From: Streptomyces albidoflavus
GTDB taxonomy: Bacteria > Actinomycetota > Actinomycetes > Streptomycetales > Streptomycetaceae
Direction: 5' to 3'
Assembly (NCBI RefSeq): GCF_000719955.1
Contig: NZ_JOII01000011.1
Span: 62,001-126,000 of the forward strand
Length of the DNA stretch: 64,000 bases
Shown here: one piece after another, positions 31,757 through 40,887 of the stretch
Numbering within the stretch: position 1 is the first letter of the stretch
Layout of the letters: every line of letters starts with the position of its first letter
The notes under the pieces: model-generated
What the model was told of the DNA's origin: nothing
What the model saw: the letters and a program-made list of their open reading frames with translations, nothing else
Databases searched by the model: none
Made by a program: the position numbers and the translations under genes

Positions 31757-32314
31757 TCAGTCCGTGGCCCGCTCCGCCGCCGACTTCTCCGTGGTGGCCC
31801 CCGAGGTGCGCAGGGAGCCGCCGGAGGTCTCCAGGTGGGCGCGGACGAACCACTGGAACTGCTCCAGGTCGCGGAGCTGCTCGATCAGGAGGTCCTCGGT
31901 GGCCGGGTCGATCCGGCCCGCCTCGGTGACGGCCTTGCGGACGTCCTCGACCACGCCGGTGTAGACGACGTCGAGGGCGCCGAGGTGGGCGATGGCGTCG
32001 CCGCGGCCGATGCTGTAGTCCTCCCAGGTGCGGGCGGAGACCAGCGCGCCGGGCGTGCCCTTGGCGACGCCGCCGAGGGCCGCGATCCGCTCGGCCACGT
32101 CGTCGGCCATCTCGCGGACCCGGTCGACCTGCGGGTCCAGCATCTCGTGGACGGCGATGAAGTGCGGGCCGACCACGTTCCAGTGGATGTGCTTCAGCGT
32201 CAGGTGGAGGTCGTTGAGGGCGTAGAGCCGCAGGCGCAGGAGGTCGATGAGCTTGCCGCCCTGCTCGACCGTGAGGCCGGGGACGGTGTAGCGGGGGGTG
32301 GTGTCGGTGGCCAT
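31757..32314 (-). CDS. dps: Dps family DNA-binding ferritin
   Basis: A 185-residue Dps protein. The ferroxidase helix has HIHWNVVGPHFIAVHEMLD followed by the DxxxE-type ligands (DRVREMADDVAERI). LRLYALNDLHLTLKH and FQWFVRAHLE complete the four-helix bundle. It stores iron and protects DNA in the nucleoid as a dodecamer. The C-terminal tail (about 165-185) is charged and may bind DNA. GAAGGAC lies upstream of the ATG. Streptomyces often carry several Dps paralogues. Confidence 0.9.
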   Translation of the reverse strand: MATDTTPRYTVPGLTVEQGGKLIDLLRLRLYALNDLHLTLKHIHWNVVGPHFIAVHEMLDPQVDRVREMADDVAERIAALGGVAKGTPGALVSARTWEDYSIGRGDAIAHLGALDVVYTGVVEDVRKAVTEAGRIDPATEDLLIEQLRDLEQFQWFVRAHLETSGGSLRTSGATTEKSAAERATD

Positions 32315-32338
32315 GGGGTGTCGTCCTTCGTGTGGGGC

Positions 32339-32391
32339 GGCGGTGAGCTGGTGATCTTTTTCTGTTCCCCGTGATCACGAGGCTCACCGCC
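32339..32391. promoter_or_regulatory. Inverted repeat in the dps promoter region
   Basis: GGCGGTGAGC (32339-32348) is perfectly inverted as GCTCACCGCC (32382-32391), enclosing an AT-rich stretch with a TGATCA palindrome. It lies 25-77 bp upstream of the dps start and is a candidate control site or leader hairpin. Confidence 0.45.
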
Positions 32392-32463
32392 CGCCCACTC
32401 GACGGAGTGACAGGGAGGAGGGGATGTTGACGCCAGGCGGGGGAGGCCGCACCGGCGTGCCGG

Positions 32464-33306
32464 TCACTCCGGCACGTACACCACGTTCGGCCTTCCGGTC
32501 ACCGGGTGCGGCCCGATACGGGTGTGGACGCCGTAGACGTCGTGCAGGAGTTCCTCGGTGAGTACCTCGGCGGGGGTGCCGGTGGCGACGACGCGGCCGG
32601 CGGCCAGGACGTAGAGGCGGTCGCAGTAGGCGGCGGCGAGGTTGAGGTCGTGGAGGACGACGAGGACGGTCGGGGGCAGGGTGCGGGCCAGGTGGAGGAT
32701 GTCCAGCTGGTAGCGGATGTCCAGGTGGTTGGTGGGCTCGTCCAGGGCGAGGATGCGGGGGCGCTGGACCAGGGCGCGGGCGATCAGGGCGCGCTGGCGT
32801 TCGCCGCCGGAGAGTTCGTCGAGGCGGCGGTCGGCGAGGTGGGCGGCGCCGACGCGTTCCAGGGCGGCCCGGCACTGGGCGGCGTCCTCGGCGGTGTCGC
32901 CCTCCCAGAAGCGCTTGTGCGGGCTGTGGCCCATGGCGACGGTCTCACGGACGGTCAGGCCGAAGGCGCCGGTGGCGTCCTGCGGTACGGCGGCCACCAG
33001 GCGGGCCCGCTCCTTGGCGGTGAGGCCGGCCGCGTCCTGCCCGTCGAGGAGCAGCCGGCCCGAGGTGGCGGTGAGGGTGCCGTAGACGCAGCGGAGCAGG
33101 GTGGTCTTGCCGCTGCCGTTGGGGCCGACCACGCCGACCGTCTCGCCGGGGGCCACCTCCAGGTCGACGCCGTCGAGGAGGAGGGCACCCGCGCGGCCCC
33201 GGCCGGGCGGGGGGAGGCGGTAGCCGAGCCCTTCGGCGCGCAGCGAGCCGGGGGCGGCGGCGCCGAAGCCCGGGTCGGCGGGGGCGGGGGCGGTGCGGTG
33301 GGTCAT
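32464..33306 (-). CDS. btuD: ABC transporter ATP-binding protein, probable BtuD
   Basis: A 280-residue ATPase of the iron-siderophore/B12 group. Walker A is GPNGSGKTT, the ABC signature is ELSGGERQRALIARALVQ, and Walker B is ILALDEPTNHLD; a switch His lies in LVVLHDLNLAAAYC. It energises the permease encoded upstream, which it overlaps by 4 bases. The cobalamin riboswitch at the head of the operon points to corrinoid import instead of siderophore import. Confidence 0.87.
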   Translation of the reverse strand: MTHRTAPAPADPGFGAAAPGSLRAEGLGYRLPPPGRGRAGALLLDGVDLEVAPGETVGVVGPNGSGKTTLLRCVYGTLTATSGRLLLDGQDAAGLTAKERARLVAAVPQDATGAFGLTVRETVAMGHSPHKRFWEGDTAEDAAQCRAALERVGAAHLADRRLDELSGGERQRALIARALVQRPRILALDEPTNHLDIRYQLDILHLARTLPPTVLVVLHDLNLAAAYCDRLYVLAAGRVVATGTPAEVLTEELLHDVYGVHTRIGPHPVTGRPNVVYVPE

Positions 33307-34367
33307 CCGGTGACTCCTTCTCCGCGCGAGGACCGGCGCAGCAGCCAGAGGAAGAACGGCCCGCCGGTGAGAGCGGTGATCACGCCGACCGGGATCTCCT
33401 CGGGCGCGGCGACGGTACGGGCGACCAGGTCGGCGACGACCAGGAAGAGGGCGCCGCCGAGCGCGGTGACCGGCAGCAGCCTGCGGTGCCCGGCGCCGAC
33501 CAGCAACCGGGCGGCGTGCGGCACCATCAGCCCGATGAAGCCGATCGCCCCGCTCACCGCGACCAGCACGCCGGTCACCAGGGAGGCGAGGACGAAGGCG
33601 CCGGCGCGGAACCGGTGGGTGTCCAGGCCCAGCACGGTGGCGCCCTCCTCCCCGGCGAGGAGCAGGTCGAGCGGCCGGGAGAGGGCGAGGAGCAGCCCGG
33701 TCCCGGCGATCAGCACGGCGGCCGGGAGGAAGAGGCTGTCCCAGCGGGCGCCGCCGAGGCCGCCGAGGGTCCAGAAGAGGATGGCGCGGGCGTGCTCGGC
33801 CTCGGTGGAGAGGACCAGGGCGAGGCTGGTCAGCGCGGAGAGGATGTACTGCACGGCGACCCCGGCGAGGATCAGCCGCCCGGTCGTCATGGTGCCGCCG
33901 CGCCTGGCCATCGCGTAGACGACGACCAGGGCGCCCATCGAGCCGGCGAAGGCGGCGACGGGCAGGGCGACGGTGCCGAGCAGGCCGGTGCCGACGCCCG
34001 CGACGATGACGAGGACCGCCCCCGTGGAGGCGCCGGAGGAGGCGCCGAGCAGGAACGGGTCGGCCAGCGGGTTGCGGACCAGCGCCTGCAGGACCGTACC
34101 GGCGACGGCGAGTCCGCCGCCGACCACGACTGCCAGCAGCACGCGCGGCAGCCGCACGTTCCAGATGACCGGCGCGAGCGGCGTCGGCTCGCTCCCGGTG
34201 AGCGCGGCCAGCACCTCGCCGGGCGGGACGCGGACCGAGCCGAGGGCGAGCCCGGCGAGGGCCGCGAGCAGCAGCAGCCCGGTGAGCAGGGTGAGGACGG
34301 CGGGGTAGGGCAGGGCCCGGCGGCGGGGCTTCAGCGCCGCCGGGGTGTCCGCGAGGGCGGTCACCAC
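33303..34367 (-). CDS. btuC: FecCD-family permease, probable BtuC
   Basis: A 354-residue membrane protein with about ten helices. VRLPRVLLAVVVGGGLAVAG, QALVRNPLADPFLLGASSGA, GAIGFIGLMVPHAARLLVG and EEIPVGVITALTGGPFFLWL are the family signatures, including the coupling loop GLMVPHAAR that docks on the ATPase. Start codon GTG (a second GTG follows directly). It lies 6 bp after the binding-protein gene in a binding protein-permease-ATPase operon. Confidence 0.88.
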   Translation of the reverse strand: MVTALADTPAALKPRRRALPYPAVLTLLTGLLLLAALAGLALGSVRVPPGEVLAALTGSEPTPLAPVIWNVRLPRVLLAVVVGGGLAVAGTVLQALVRNPLADPFLLGASSGASTGAVLVIVAGVGTGLLGTVALPVAAFAGSMGALVVVYAMARRGGTMTTGRLILAGVAVQYILSALTSLALVLSTEAEHARAILFWTLGGLGGARWDSLFLPAAVLIAGTGLLLALSRPLDLLLAGEEGATVLGLDTHRFRAGAFVLASLVTGVLVAVSGAIGFIGLMVPHAARLLVGAGHRRLLPVTALGGALFLVVADLVARTVAAPEEIPVGVITALTGGPFFLWLLRRSSRGEGVTG

Positions 34368-34373
34368 GGGGCC

Positions 34374-35381
34374 CTACTTCGCGGCGCGGTCGGGGTGGAG
34401 CTGGTCCGCCAGCTCGTCCACGGCGTCGGGGACGCGCGGGCCGAGCACGGCGGAGGAGAGCGGGAGGACGGCGAACCGCTCGTTCTTGATAGCGGGCACG
34501 TCCTTGAGCGCCGGGTCGTTGAGGAGCTGCTTCTTCTTGGCGGCGACGGGGGTGCCGCCGTAGTCGTAGATGACGACGACCTCGGGCTTGCGCTCGACGA
34601 CCTTCTCCCAGGAGACGTCGCCGAAGGACTTGTCGAGGTCGGCGAAGACGTTGCGGCCGCCGGCCCGGGTGATGAGGTCGTTGCCGATGCCGTGGCCGCC
34701 GGCGGTGAAGGCGGAGCTGTCGCCGCTGTCGAAGACGAAGACGGCGGGCTTCTCGGCGCCCTTGAGCCGCTCGGCGGTGGCCGCGAGCTGCTTCTCCTGC
34801 TCGGCTATGAGCTTCTCGGCGCGCTCGGGCACGCCGAACGTCCGCGCCACCTCGCGCAGTTCCTTGCGCAGCTCCTTGACGCCCACGGGTCCGTCCGTGC
34901 AGCCCTCGACGTTGAGGCGGGTGGTGATGCCGTCCTTGGCCAGGGCCGCGCGCTCGCGCCCGGAGCCCTTGTCGAAGGCGCTCGCGTAGCCGCCGTAGAC
35001 GAAGTCGGGCGAGGTGGCGATCAGCTTCTCGTACGAGGGGTACTCGTCGGCGACGACCTCGATCCGGTCGTAGGCGGCGCGGTACTCGGGGAGGATCTTG
35101 TCGTCCAGGAAGGCGGTGCCCGCCATCCGGTCCTCCAGGCCGAGGGCGAGCATGACCTCGGTGACGTGCTGATTCATCGTCACGGCCCGCTCGGGCGCCT
35201 GCTCGAAGGTGGTCTTCACCCCGCAGTTGGTGACGGTGTACGGGAAGCCGTCGCCGCCCTTGGCCTCCTTGCCGCCCTCCGCCCCGGCCGGGCTGTCGCC
35301 GCCGGCGCCGCAGGCGGTGAGCGGGAGGAGGAGTGCCGCCGTGGCGGCGAGGGCGCGCGGGGCGCGACGGGGTCCGGGCAT
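34374..35381 (-). CDS. btuF: ABC transporter substrate-binding lipoprotein, probable BtuF
   Basis: A 335-residue lipoprotein with lipobox LTAC at about residue 24. The class III binding-protein domains have PERAVTMNQHVTEVMLALGL, SYEKLIATSPDFVYGGYASA and WEKVVERKPEVVVIYDYGG. It catches the substrate outside the membrane and hands it to the FecCD permease. The gene is preceded by a cobalamin riboswitch, so cobalamin or a precursor is the likely ligand. Confidence 0.88.
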   Translation of the reverse strand: MPGPRRAPRALAATAALLLPLTACGAGGDSPAGAEGGKEAKGGDGFPYTVTNCGVKTTFEQAPERAVTMNQHVTEVMLALGLEDRMAGTAFLDDKILPEYRAAYDRIEVVADEYPSYEKLIATSPDFVYGGYASAFDKGSGRERAALAKDGITTRLNVEGCTDGPVGVKELRKELREVARTFGVPERAEKLIAEQEKQLAATAERLKGAEKPAVFVFDSGDSSAFTAGGHGIGNDLITRAGGRNVFADLDKSFGDVSWEKVVERKPEVVVIYDYGGTPVAAKKKQLLNDPALKDVPAIKNERFAVLPLSSAVLGPRVPDAVDELADQLHPDRAAK

Positions 35382-35427
35382 GACCGTGCCTCTCCGGGGG
35401 ATGACCGCGTCCCCTGGTAGTGCGAGT

Positions 35428-35545
35428 TGAGGCGGCGGGTCAGTGTCGGACTCCCGGGCCCGTCCGCGTCGCCGCGTCGTGCCCGGTCACCGTGGCGGGA
35501 CCGCGCCGGATTCGCACCGGCTTCCTGTCCTCCGCCGCCTGGGTG
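35428..35545 (-). ncRNA. Cobalamin (B12) riboswitch
   Basis: On the minus strand, about 47 nt before the binding-protein start, the RNA has the conserved elements of the cobalamin class. These are GAAGCCGGTGCGAATCCGGC (35505-35524 complement), GCGGTCCCGCCACGG (35490-35504), and a B12-box-like AGTCCGACACTGAC (35439-35452). The outer stem pairs GGCGGCGG (35431-35438) with CCGCCGCC (35532-35539). Cobalamin binding should reduce transporter expression. Confidence 0.85.
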
Positions 35546-35706
35546 AACGCCGCGATTCTGCCACGCGGGAGGCGGAGGTTCCGGGGCGAGGCGGGGAGAT
35601 CGTGCTCACACCGGGCGGGACGGGACGGGGCCGCCGCGCCCGCCCGTGCGCCCGGGCCGTGCGGCGGGCCATGCTGGTCCCCGACCGCCGAGCCCCGGAG
35701 ACCCCC

Positions 35707-36507
35707 GTGCCCCCACCCCCCGCCTCCAGCGCCTCCCCCGCCGTCGGCCGCGCCCTCGACATCCTGCTGTTCCTCGCCGGGCGGACCGGGCCGGTGCGGG
35801 CCGGGGTGCTGGCGCGGGAGCTGGGGATGCCGAGGTCGTCGGCGTACCACATTCTGGCGGTGCTGGCGGAGCGCGGGTTCGTCACCTACCTGCCCGGGGA
35901 GCGGGCGTACGGGCTGGGGGTGGCGGCGTTCGAGATCGGGTCGGCCTATCTGCGGCACGAGCCGCTGGAGCGGCTGGCGCAGCCGGTGGTGCGGCGGCTG
36001 GCGGGGCGGCTCGGGCAGACCGTGCACCTCGGGGTGGTCTACGGCGCCGAGACGGTCTACCTGCTCAAGGAGCGCCCGCCGCGTGCCTCCGCCGCCGGCA
36101 CCGCCCTCGTCACCGACATCGGCGTCCGGCTCCCCGCCCACCTGACCGCCAGTGGCCGCGCGATCCTCGCCCACCTCCCCGAGGCCCAGGTCCGCGCCCT
36201 CTACCCGCGCCCCGGCGACCTGATCACCCGGACCGGCCGGGGTCCGCGCTCGCTCGCCGAACTTCTCGACCTGCTCGCCGCCGACCGGGCCCGCGGCTGG
36301 TCGGAGGAGACCGAACTCGTCTCGGAGGGGCTGCGCTCGCTGGGCACCGCCGTCTTCGACCACCACGGCCACCCGGTCGCCGCCCTCTCCACCACCTGGC
36401 GCCGCCACTACGCGCCGCACGACCCCGAGCGGGTACGGGAGGAACTGGGCCGGGCGGCGGCGCGGCTGACCTCGGCGGTGTCGGGACGGGCGCCCGGGGC
36501 CGGGTGA
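35707..36507 (+). CDS. IclR family transcriptional regulator
   Basis: A 266-residue regulator. The N-terminal winged helix (about 10-70) has AVGRALDILLFLAGRTGPVR and GMPRSSAYHILAVLAERGFV. The effector domain has LRHEPLERLAQPVVRRLAGR, LGQTVHLGVVYGAETVYLLK, PAHLTASGRAILAHL and GWSEETELVSEGLRSLGTAV. GGAG lies 6 nt before the GTG at 35707; an in-frame ATG at 35671 is less likely. Divergent from btuF but probably unrelated to it. Ligand unknown. Confidence 0.88.
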   Translation: MPPPPASSASPAVGRALDILLFLAGRTGPVRAGVLARELGMPRSSAYHILAVLAERGFVTYLPGERAYGLGVAAFEIGSAYLRHEPLERLAQPVVRRLAGRLGQTVHLGVVYGAETVYLLKERPPRASAAGTALVTDIGVRLPAHLTASGRAILAHLPEAQVRALYPRPGDLITRTGRGPRSLAELLDLLAADRARGWSEETELVSEGLRSLGTAVFDHHGHPVAALSTTWRRHYAPHDPERVREELGRAAARLTSAVSGRAPGAG

Positions 36508-36511
36508 GGGG

Positions 36512-37321
36512 TCAGCGCTTGCGGGCGACGGCCCCGTACATGGCGATGTCGCGGCCCTCGACGCCCTCCTGCTCGGGGCCGGGGCGCCAGGTGTGGACCT
36601 GGGTGACGCCCGGGTCGAGCAGGTCCATGCCGTCGAAGAAGGAGGTGGCGGTGGCCAGGTCGCGCAGGGCCATGGGCATGCTCTGCTGCCGGTACTCCTC
36701 GGCGACCCGGCCCACCTCCTCGGGGGCGAAGTCGGCGGTGCCGATGGTCATGGCCAGGTAGCTGCCGGAGGGCAGCGGCTCCAGCAGCCGGGCGACCAGG
36801 CGGCGGTCCTCCGGGGGCAGGATGAAGTGCATGATCCCGATGATCATCAGGCCGACCGGCTTGTCCAGGTCGATGAGGTCGCGGAACTCGGGGCTGTCGA
36901 GGATGGCGTCCGGGTCGTGCATGTCGGCGTCCACGTACGCCGTGGCGCCCTCGGGCGTGCTGCGGAGCAGGGCGCGGGCGTGGGCCAGCACGATGGGGTC
37001 GTTGTCGACGTAGACCACGTGCGACTCGGGGGCGACCTCCTGCACCACCTCGTGGAGGTTGGGCGAGGTCGGCAGACCGGTGCCGATGTCGAGGAACTGG
37101 CGGACGCCGTGCTCCTCGGCGAGGTACCGGCCGGCGCGGTGCATGAACCGGCGGTTCTCCCGCATGTGGACGGGGAGCGCGGGCCAGTGCCGGCGCATCG
37201 CCTCGCCGGCCTCGGCGTCGACCGGGTAGTGGTCCTTGCCGCCGAGGATGTAGTCGTAGACGCGGGCGGAGTGGGCGCGTGAGGTCACCAGTCCGCTCGG
37301 GCGCGGGTCGGGGGTGTTCAT
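36512..37321 (-). CDS. SAM-dependent methyltransferase (DUF574/PF04672 type)
   Basis: A 269-residue protein. TSRAHSARVYDYILGGKDHY, HMRENRRFMHRAGRYLAEEH, FLDIGTGLPTSPNLHEVVQE and VVYVDNDPIVLAHARALL are the hallmark of this Streptomyces-rich methyltransferase family, often present in dozens of copies. The substrate is unknown. AAAGGGA precedes the ATG at 37321. Confidence 0.9.
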   Translation of the reverse strand: MNTPDPRPSGLVTSRAHSARVYDYILGGKDHYPVDAEAGEAMRRHWPALPVHMRENRRFMHRAGRYLAEEHGVRQFLDIGTGLPTSPNLHEVVQEVAPESHVVYVDNDPIVLAHARALLRSTPEGATAYVDADMHDPDAILDSPEFRDLIDLDKPVGLMIIGIMHFILPPEDRRLVARLLEPLPSGSYLAMTIGTADFAPEEVGRVAEEYRQQSMPMALRDLATATSFFDGMDLLDPGVTQVHTWRPGPEQEGVEGRDIAMYGAVARKR

Positions 37322-37414
37322 GCGGCGTCCCTTTCGGTCGAACACGTGCGTGGGGTCATCTTCTCCTGCCTCTCCGCGGAGCGCGGCAGCATGTATGCGC
37401 CGGTTGGCCGGAGT

Positions 37415-39067
37415 TCACCGTTCTGCCTGTATCTGGAGGGCGATGACGGCGATGTCGTCGAGGCGGTTCTGCACCGGCGGCAGCAGGCCCTTGACCAGTT
37501 CCGTCAGGGGAAGTCCGAGGCCCGCCAGTTCGTCGGTCCGCTCGCGCAGCCGCCCGAGGTTGTGGCCGATGTCGGTCCCCGGTGTCTCCACCAGCCCGTC
37601 GGTGTAGAGGACCAGCGTGTCGCCCTCGCGCAGCACCGTGTACAGGTCGGAGCGGGAGACGCAGTCGGCGACGCAGAGCGGCGGGTCGGCCGTCGTCAGG
37701 CCGTGGAGGTACCGCGCGGGCTGCCCGGCCGGGATCAGCAGGGGCGGGGGATGGCCCGCGTTGGACAGGGTGACGCGCCAGAGGTGCTCGCTCTCGCGGC
37801 GCAGGATGGCGTGGACCGCCGTGATCATGGACGGGGTGTCGAGCGCCTGCACGACGCGGTCCAGGCGGGCCAGGGTGGTGGCGGGGCTGGTGTCGGGGCC
37901 GCTGTCGTACGCGAGGGCGCGCAGCATGCTGTTGACCCGGCCCATGGTGGTGGCGGCGTCCACGTCGTGGCCCGCGATGTCGCCGATGGAGAGGGCGAGG
38001 GCGTCCGGGGCGAGGCTGACGGCGTCGTACCAGTCACCGCCGACCTCGGCGTCGGAGTCGGCCGGGTGGTAGAGCGCCGTGCTGACCAGCCCCGCGACGG
38101 GCGGCGGGGCGGCGAGGAAGGACTGCTGGAGTGCGAGGGCGGTCTCCCGGGCGCTCTGGAGTTCCATGGTCCGCCGCAGGGGGCCGCTCATCTGCTGGAA
38201 GACGTCCTGGAGCAGCGCGAGGTCGCCCTCGTCGCAGGGCGGGTTGCCCCGGCAGGTCGCGGTGGTGGCCAGCGCGACCGTCCGCCCGGAGACCACCACG
38301 GGCACCAGGGCGACGCTGGTCGCGCGGGCCTCCCGCAGCCATTGGGCGGAGGCGGGCGAGATCCCCTTCTCGGGCGGGTGACCCTCGGGGAAGGTGATCA
38401 GCTGGGCCTGCTGCTCGCGCATGGCGCGCTGCGCGACGGGCCCGAGCAGGAAGTCCGGCTCCAGCGGGGCGAGCGAGGGCAGGCCGGGGGCGAGGTCGAC
38501 CCGCTCGACCTTGTCCACCGGCGGGCTCGCCGTACTCCAGAGGTCGGCCTCCTGCCCGTGCGGGACGAGGAAGATCGCGACGGCGTCGGCGAGTTCGGGG
38601 ACGACGGCGGCGGCGGTCGTCATGAACGCCTCGCTGAGGTCGCGGGCGGCCGGTACCGGGGCCATCCGGGCCAGCAGCTTCTCGCGGGTCCGGGTCCGCC
38701 AGTGCTCCTCGGCGTCGGCGACGCTGCCGACCCACTCGATCCCGCCGGCCTGGTCCTCGACGGGGGTGGCGACGATCCGCACATACCGGTGGCGGCCGCC
38801 GCCGCCCTCCGCCCGCATCCGCACGATGGTGTCCAGGGGGGTCCGCTCCCGGGTGGACCGGAGCCATTTGCGCTCCAGCCCGTCCCGGTCCTTGGGGTGG
38901 ACCGCCTCGGCCCACGAGCCGTCCTCGCCGGGGTGCCACAGCTTCTTCTGCACCTCGCCGCCGACCAGGGTGGTGACGACCCCGTCGGCGGAGAGCGTCC
39001 AGACGGTCTGCGGCACGGCACCGAGAAGCGCCTCGTACCGCCTCAGGAGGCGGTCGCTGTCGGTCAC
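37415..39067 (-). CDS. SpoIIE-type PP2C phosphatase with PAS and GAF domains
   Basis: A 550-residue signalling phosphatase. A PAS domain (about 5-125) has LLGAVPQTVWTLSADGVVTT. A GAF-like domain (about 140-320) has MTTAAAVVPELADAVAIFLV. The SpoIIE domain (about 350-550) has the metal-binding motifs GGDWYDAVSLAPDALALSIG, DIAGHDVDAA, SNAGHPPPLL and LYTDGLVETPG. In Streptomyces such phosphatases dephosphorylate anti-anti-sigma factors to release SigB/SigF-type sigma factors. AAGGAGG precedes the GTG start. No sigma or anti-sigma gene is nearby. Confidence 0.9.
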   Translation of the reverse strand: MTDSDRLLRRYEALLGAVPQTVWTLSADGVVTTLVGGEVQKKLWHPGEDGSWAEAVHPKDRDGLERKWLRSTRERTPLDTIVRMRAEGGGGRHRYVRIVATPVEDQAGGIEWVGSVADAEEHWRTRTREKLLARMAPVPAARDLSEAFMTTAAAVVPELADAVAIFLVPHGQEADLWSTASPPVDKVERVDLAPGLPSLAPLEPDFLLGPVAQRAMREQQAQLITFPEGHPPEKGISPASAQWLREARATSVALVPVVVSGRTVALATTATCRGNPPCDEGDLALLQDVFQQMSGPLRRTMELQSARETALALQQSFLAAPPPVAGLVSTALYHPADSDAEVGGDWYDAVSLAPDALALSIGDIAGHDVDAATTMGRVNSMLRALAYDSGPDTSPATTLARLDRVVQALDTPSMITAVHAILRRESEHLWRVTLSNAGHPPPLLIPAGQPARYLHGLTTADPPLCVADCVSRSDLYTVLREGDTLVLYTDGLVETPGTDIGHNLGRLRERTDELAGLGLPLTELVKGLLPPVQNRLDDIAVIALQIQAER

Positions 39068-39204
39068 CGCTGCCTCCTTCGCCCCGCGGCACCGCCGACC
39101 GGGCTGCGGCAGAGATCCTCCCGGCGGCACGCAGGAGGAAGCCGCTCCTCCGCAGCGCCAGTATCACCCGCCCCGGCCGACTCGGCATGCGCGGCGCCGG
39201 CGGC

Positions 39205-40119
39205 TCAGCCGGGGCTCCCCTCCCCGACCAGCAGGACCCGGCGCCCCCGCGTGTGCCCGGCCTGGCTGTCGGCGTGGGCTTGGGCGGCCTCGGCGAGCGG
39301 GTACGCCCGGGTCACCGGAATGCGCAGCTCACCCCGGTGGAGCAGGGCCACGGTCGCCTCCAGCGCGGCCCACACGTCGCCCGCCGTCCCGGAGAACCGC
39401 ACCCCCTGCTCCGGCGCCGTCAGGTCCGCGATGGAGACGACCCGGCCCGCCTCCCCGGTCAGCCCGACCAGCTCGCGGACCACTCCGGCCCCGGCCAGGT
39501 CCAGGGCCGCGTCGACGGGGCCGATCCGCCGCACCCGCCCGGTCCACCCCGGGCCGTACGTCGTGGCGTCGGCGCCCAGGCTCCGCAGGTACTCCTGGTT
39601 GGCGGGCCCGGCGGTGCCGGTCACGGCGATGCCCCGGGCGCGGGCGACCTGGAGCACCGCCGAGCCGACCCCGCCGGCCGCACCGCTCACCAGCAGCCGC
39701 TGTCCGGGGCGGACGCCGACCTCGCCGAGGACGCGCAGGGCGGTCTCCATGACCGAGGGGTAGCCGGCCGCCTCGGCGAAGGAGAGCCCTTCGGGCATCG
39801 GGGCCCAGGCCGACAGCACGGCGGACTCCGCGTAGGTCTCGTGGCCCTCGCCGAACACCCGGTCCCCGGGCCGTACCCCTTCGACGCCCTCGCCGACCTC
39901 GTCCACGACACCGGCGGCGTCCAGTCCGAGCCCGGCGGGCAGCGGGGCGGGCGGGTGCGCGCCCAGTTTCTGGCCCTCACGGATGCGCCAGTCGACCGGG
40001 TTCACCCCGGCCGCCCGCACGGCGATCCGTATCCGGCCGGGGCCCGGTCGGGGCTCCTCGGCCTCGGTCAGGCGCAGCACCTCGGGGCCGCCGTACGCGG
40101 CGAAGCTCACTTTTCTCAT
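39205..40119 (-). CDS. NADP-dependent quinone oxidoreductase-like (MDR) protein
   Basis: A 304-residue zinc-free medium-chain reductase. The start is MRKVSFAAYGGPEVLRLTEA, VRAAGVNPVDWRIREGQKLG belongs to the catalytic domain, and the NADP fold has LLVSGAAGGVGSAVLQVARA. It is shorter than QOR by design of the subfamily. It is divergent from a TetR gene, with palindromic DNA between, so it is probably induced by an electrophile or aromatic ligand of that TetR. Confidence 0.88.
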   Translation of the reverse strand: MRKVSFAAYGGPEVLRLTEAEEPRPGPGRIRIAVRAAGVNPVDWRIREGQKLGAHPPAPLPAGLGLDAAGVVDEVGEGVEGVRPGDRVFGEGHETYAESAVLSAWAPMPEGLSFAEAAGYPSVMETALRVLGEVGVRPGQRLLVSGAAGGVGSAVLQVARARGIAVTGTAGPANQEYLRSLGADATTYGPGWTGRVRRIGPVDAALDLAGAGVVRELVGLTGEAGRVVSIADLTAPEQGVRFSGTAGDVWAALEATVALLHRGELRIPVTRAYPLAEAAQAHADSQAGHTRGRRVLLVGEGSPG

Positions 40120-40126
40120 GCCGGGG

Positions 40127-40166
40127 AACGTAACACTAACGGTTAGCCTTTTGAAACCGTTACGTT
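40127..40166. promoter_or_regulatory. TetR operator candidate between the reductase and its regulator
   Basis: The left arm AACGTAACACTAACGGTT (40127-40144) and right arm AACCGTTACGTT (40155-40166) are inverted copies of AACGTAACGGTT, the left one carrying a six-base insertion. They cover the divergent promoters. A -10-like TAGCGT at 40178-40183 lies 7 nt before the TetR ATG, suggesting a leaderless transcript. Confidence 0.55.
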
Positions 40167-40190
40167 TTCGTGGCTGATAGCGTACGACCC

Positions 40191-40769
40191 ATGCCCGAGC
40201 CGACCGGACGCCGCGAACGCAAGAAGGCCGCGACCCGCCAGAAGATCGCCGACGCCGCCCGGCGGCTCTTCCTGGAGCGCGGCTACGAGGAGGTGGGCAT
40301 CCGCGAGGTGGCCGCCGAGGCGGACGTCGCCGTCACCACGCTCTTCTCGCACTTCCCGGCCAAGGAGGCGCTGGTCTTCGCGGAGGACGCCGGCTTCGCG
40401 CGCCGCCTCACCGAGGCCGTCACCGGGCGGGCCCCGGACACCCCGCTCGTCCCCGCCCTGCGCCGCGAGGTCGAGGCCCTGGTCCGGCACTGCTCCTCGG
40501 ACGAGGCCGCCCCCGTGTACCACCTGATCGACACCACCCCCGCCCTGCGCCAGTACGAGGCGGCCATGCGGCAGCGCCACGCCGACGCGCTGGCCACCGC
40601 CCTCACCGGGGCCCGGGCCGGGAGCGCGACCGCCTGCCGCGCCCTGGCCACCTTCACCGTCGACGCCTACGCGCTGGCCCGGGACGCGGACGAGCCCGGG
40701 GCCGCGCTGGACGAGCTGTTCGCGATGATCGAGGCGGCCTGGGCGGCGGCGGGACCGGGCCGGCCGTAG
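40191..40769 (+). CDS. TetR family transcriptional regulator
   Basis: A 192-residue repressor. The helix-turn-helix (about 10-58) has [20 protein letters not shown] and [20 protein letters not shown]. The C-terminal domain is TetR_C-like with [21 protein letters not shown] chose the ATG at 40191, although a GTG at 40170 is in frame. It is divergent from the MDR reductase and probably represses it. Confidence 0.88.
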   Translation: MPEPTGRRERKKAATRQKIADAARRLFLERGYEEVGIREVAAEADVAVTTLFSHFPAKEALVFAEDAGFARRLTEAVTGRAPDTPLVPALRREVEALVRHCSSDEAAPVYHLIDTTPALRQYEAAMRQRHADALATALTGARAGSATACRALATFTVDAYALARDADEPGAALDELFAMIEAAWAAAGPGRP

Positions 40770-40887
40770 CCGCCGGGGCCGCGCCCGTCTCGTATCCGAG
40801 ATTTCGCGGCGCGCCCTCTGGTCCGGCCCGCCGCCGCGCCCTGTCATGGGGAGACCCGGTCCACCCGGCCCACCCCAGGAGGCAGCA

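Noticed and set aside
33486..35420. A 644-codon plus-strand frame across the transporter genes
   Set aside because: Antisense of btuC/btuF. The riboswitch and all three transporter genes on the minus strand explain the region.
37346..39763. An 805-codon plus-strand frame
   Set aside because: Antisense of the SpoIIE phosphatase and the reductase; no family features.
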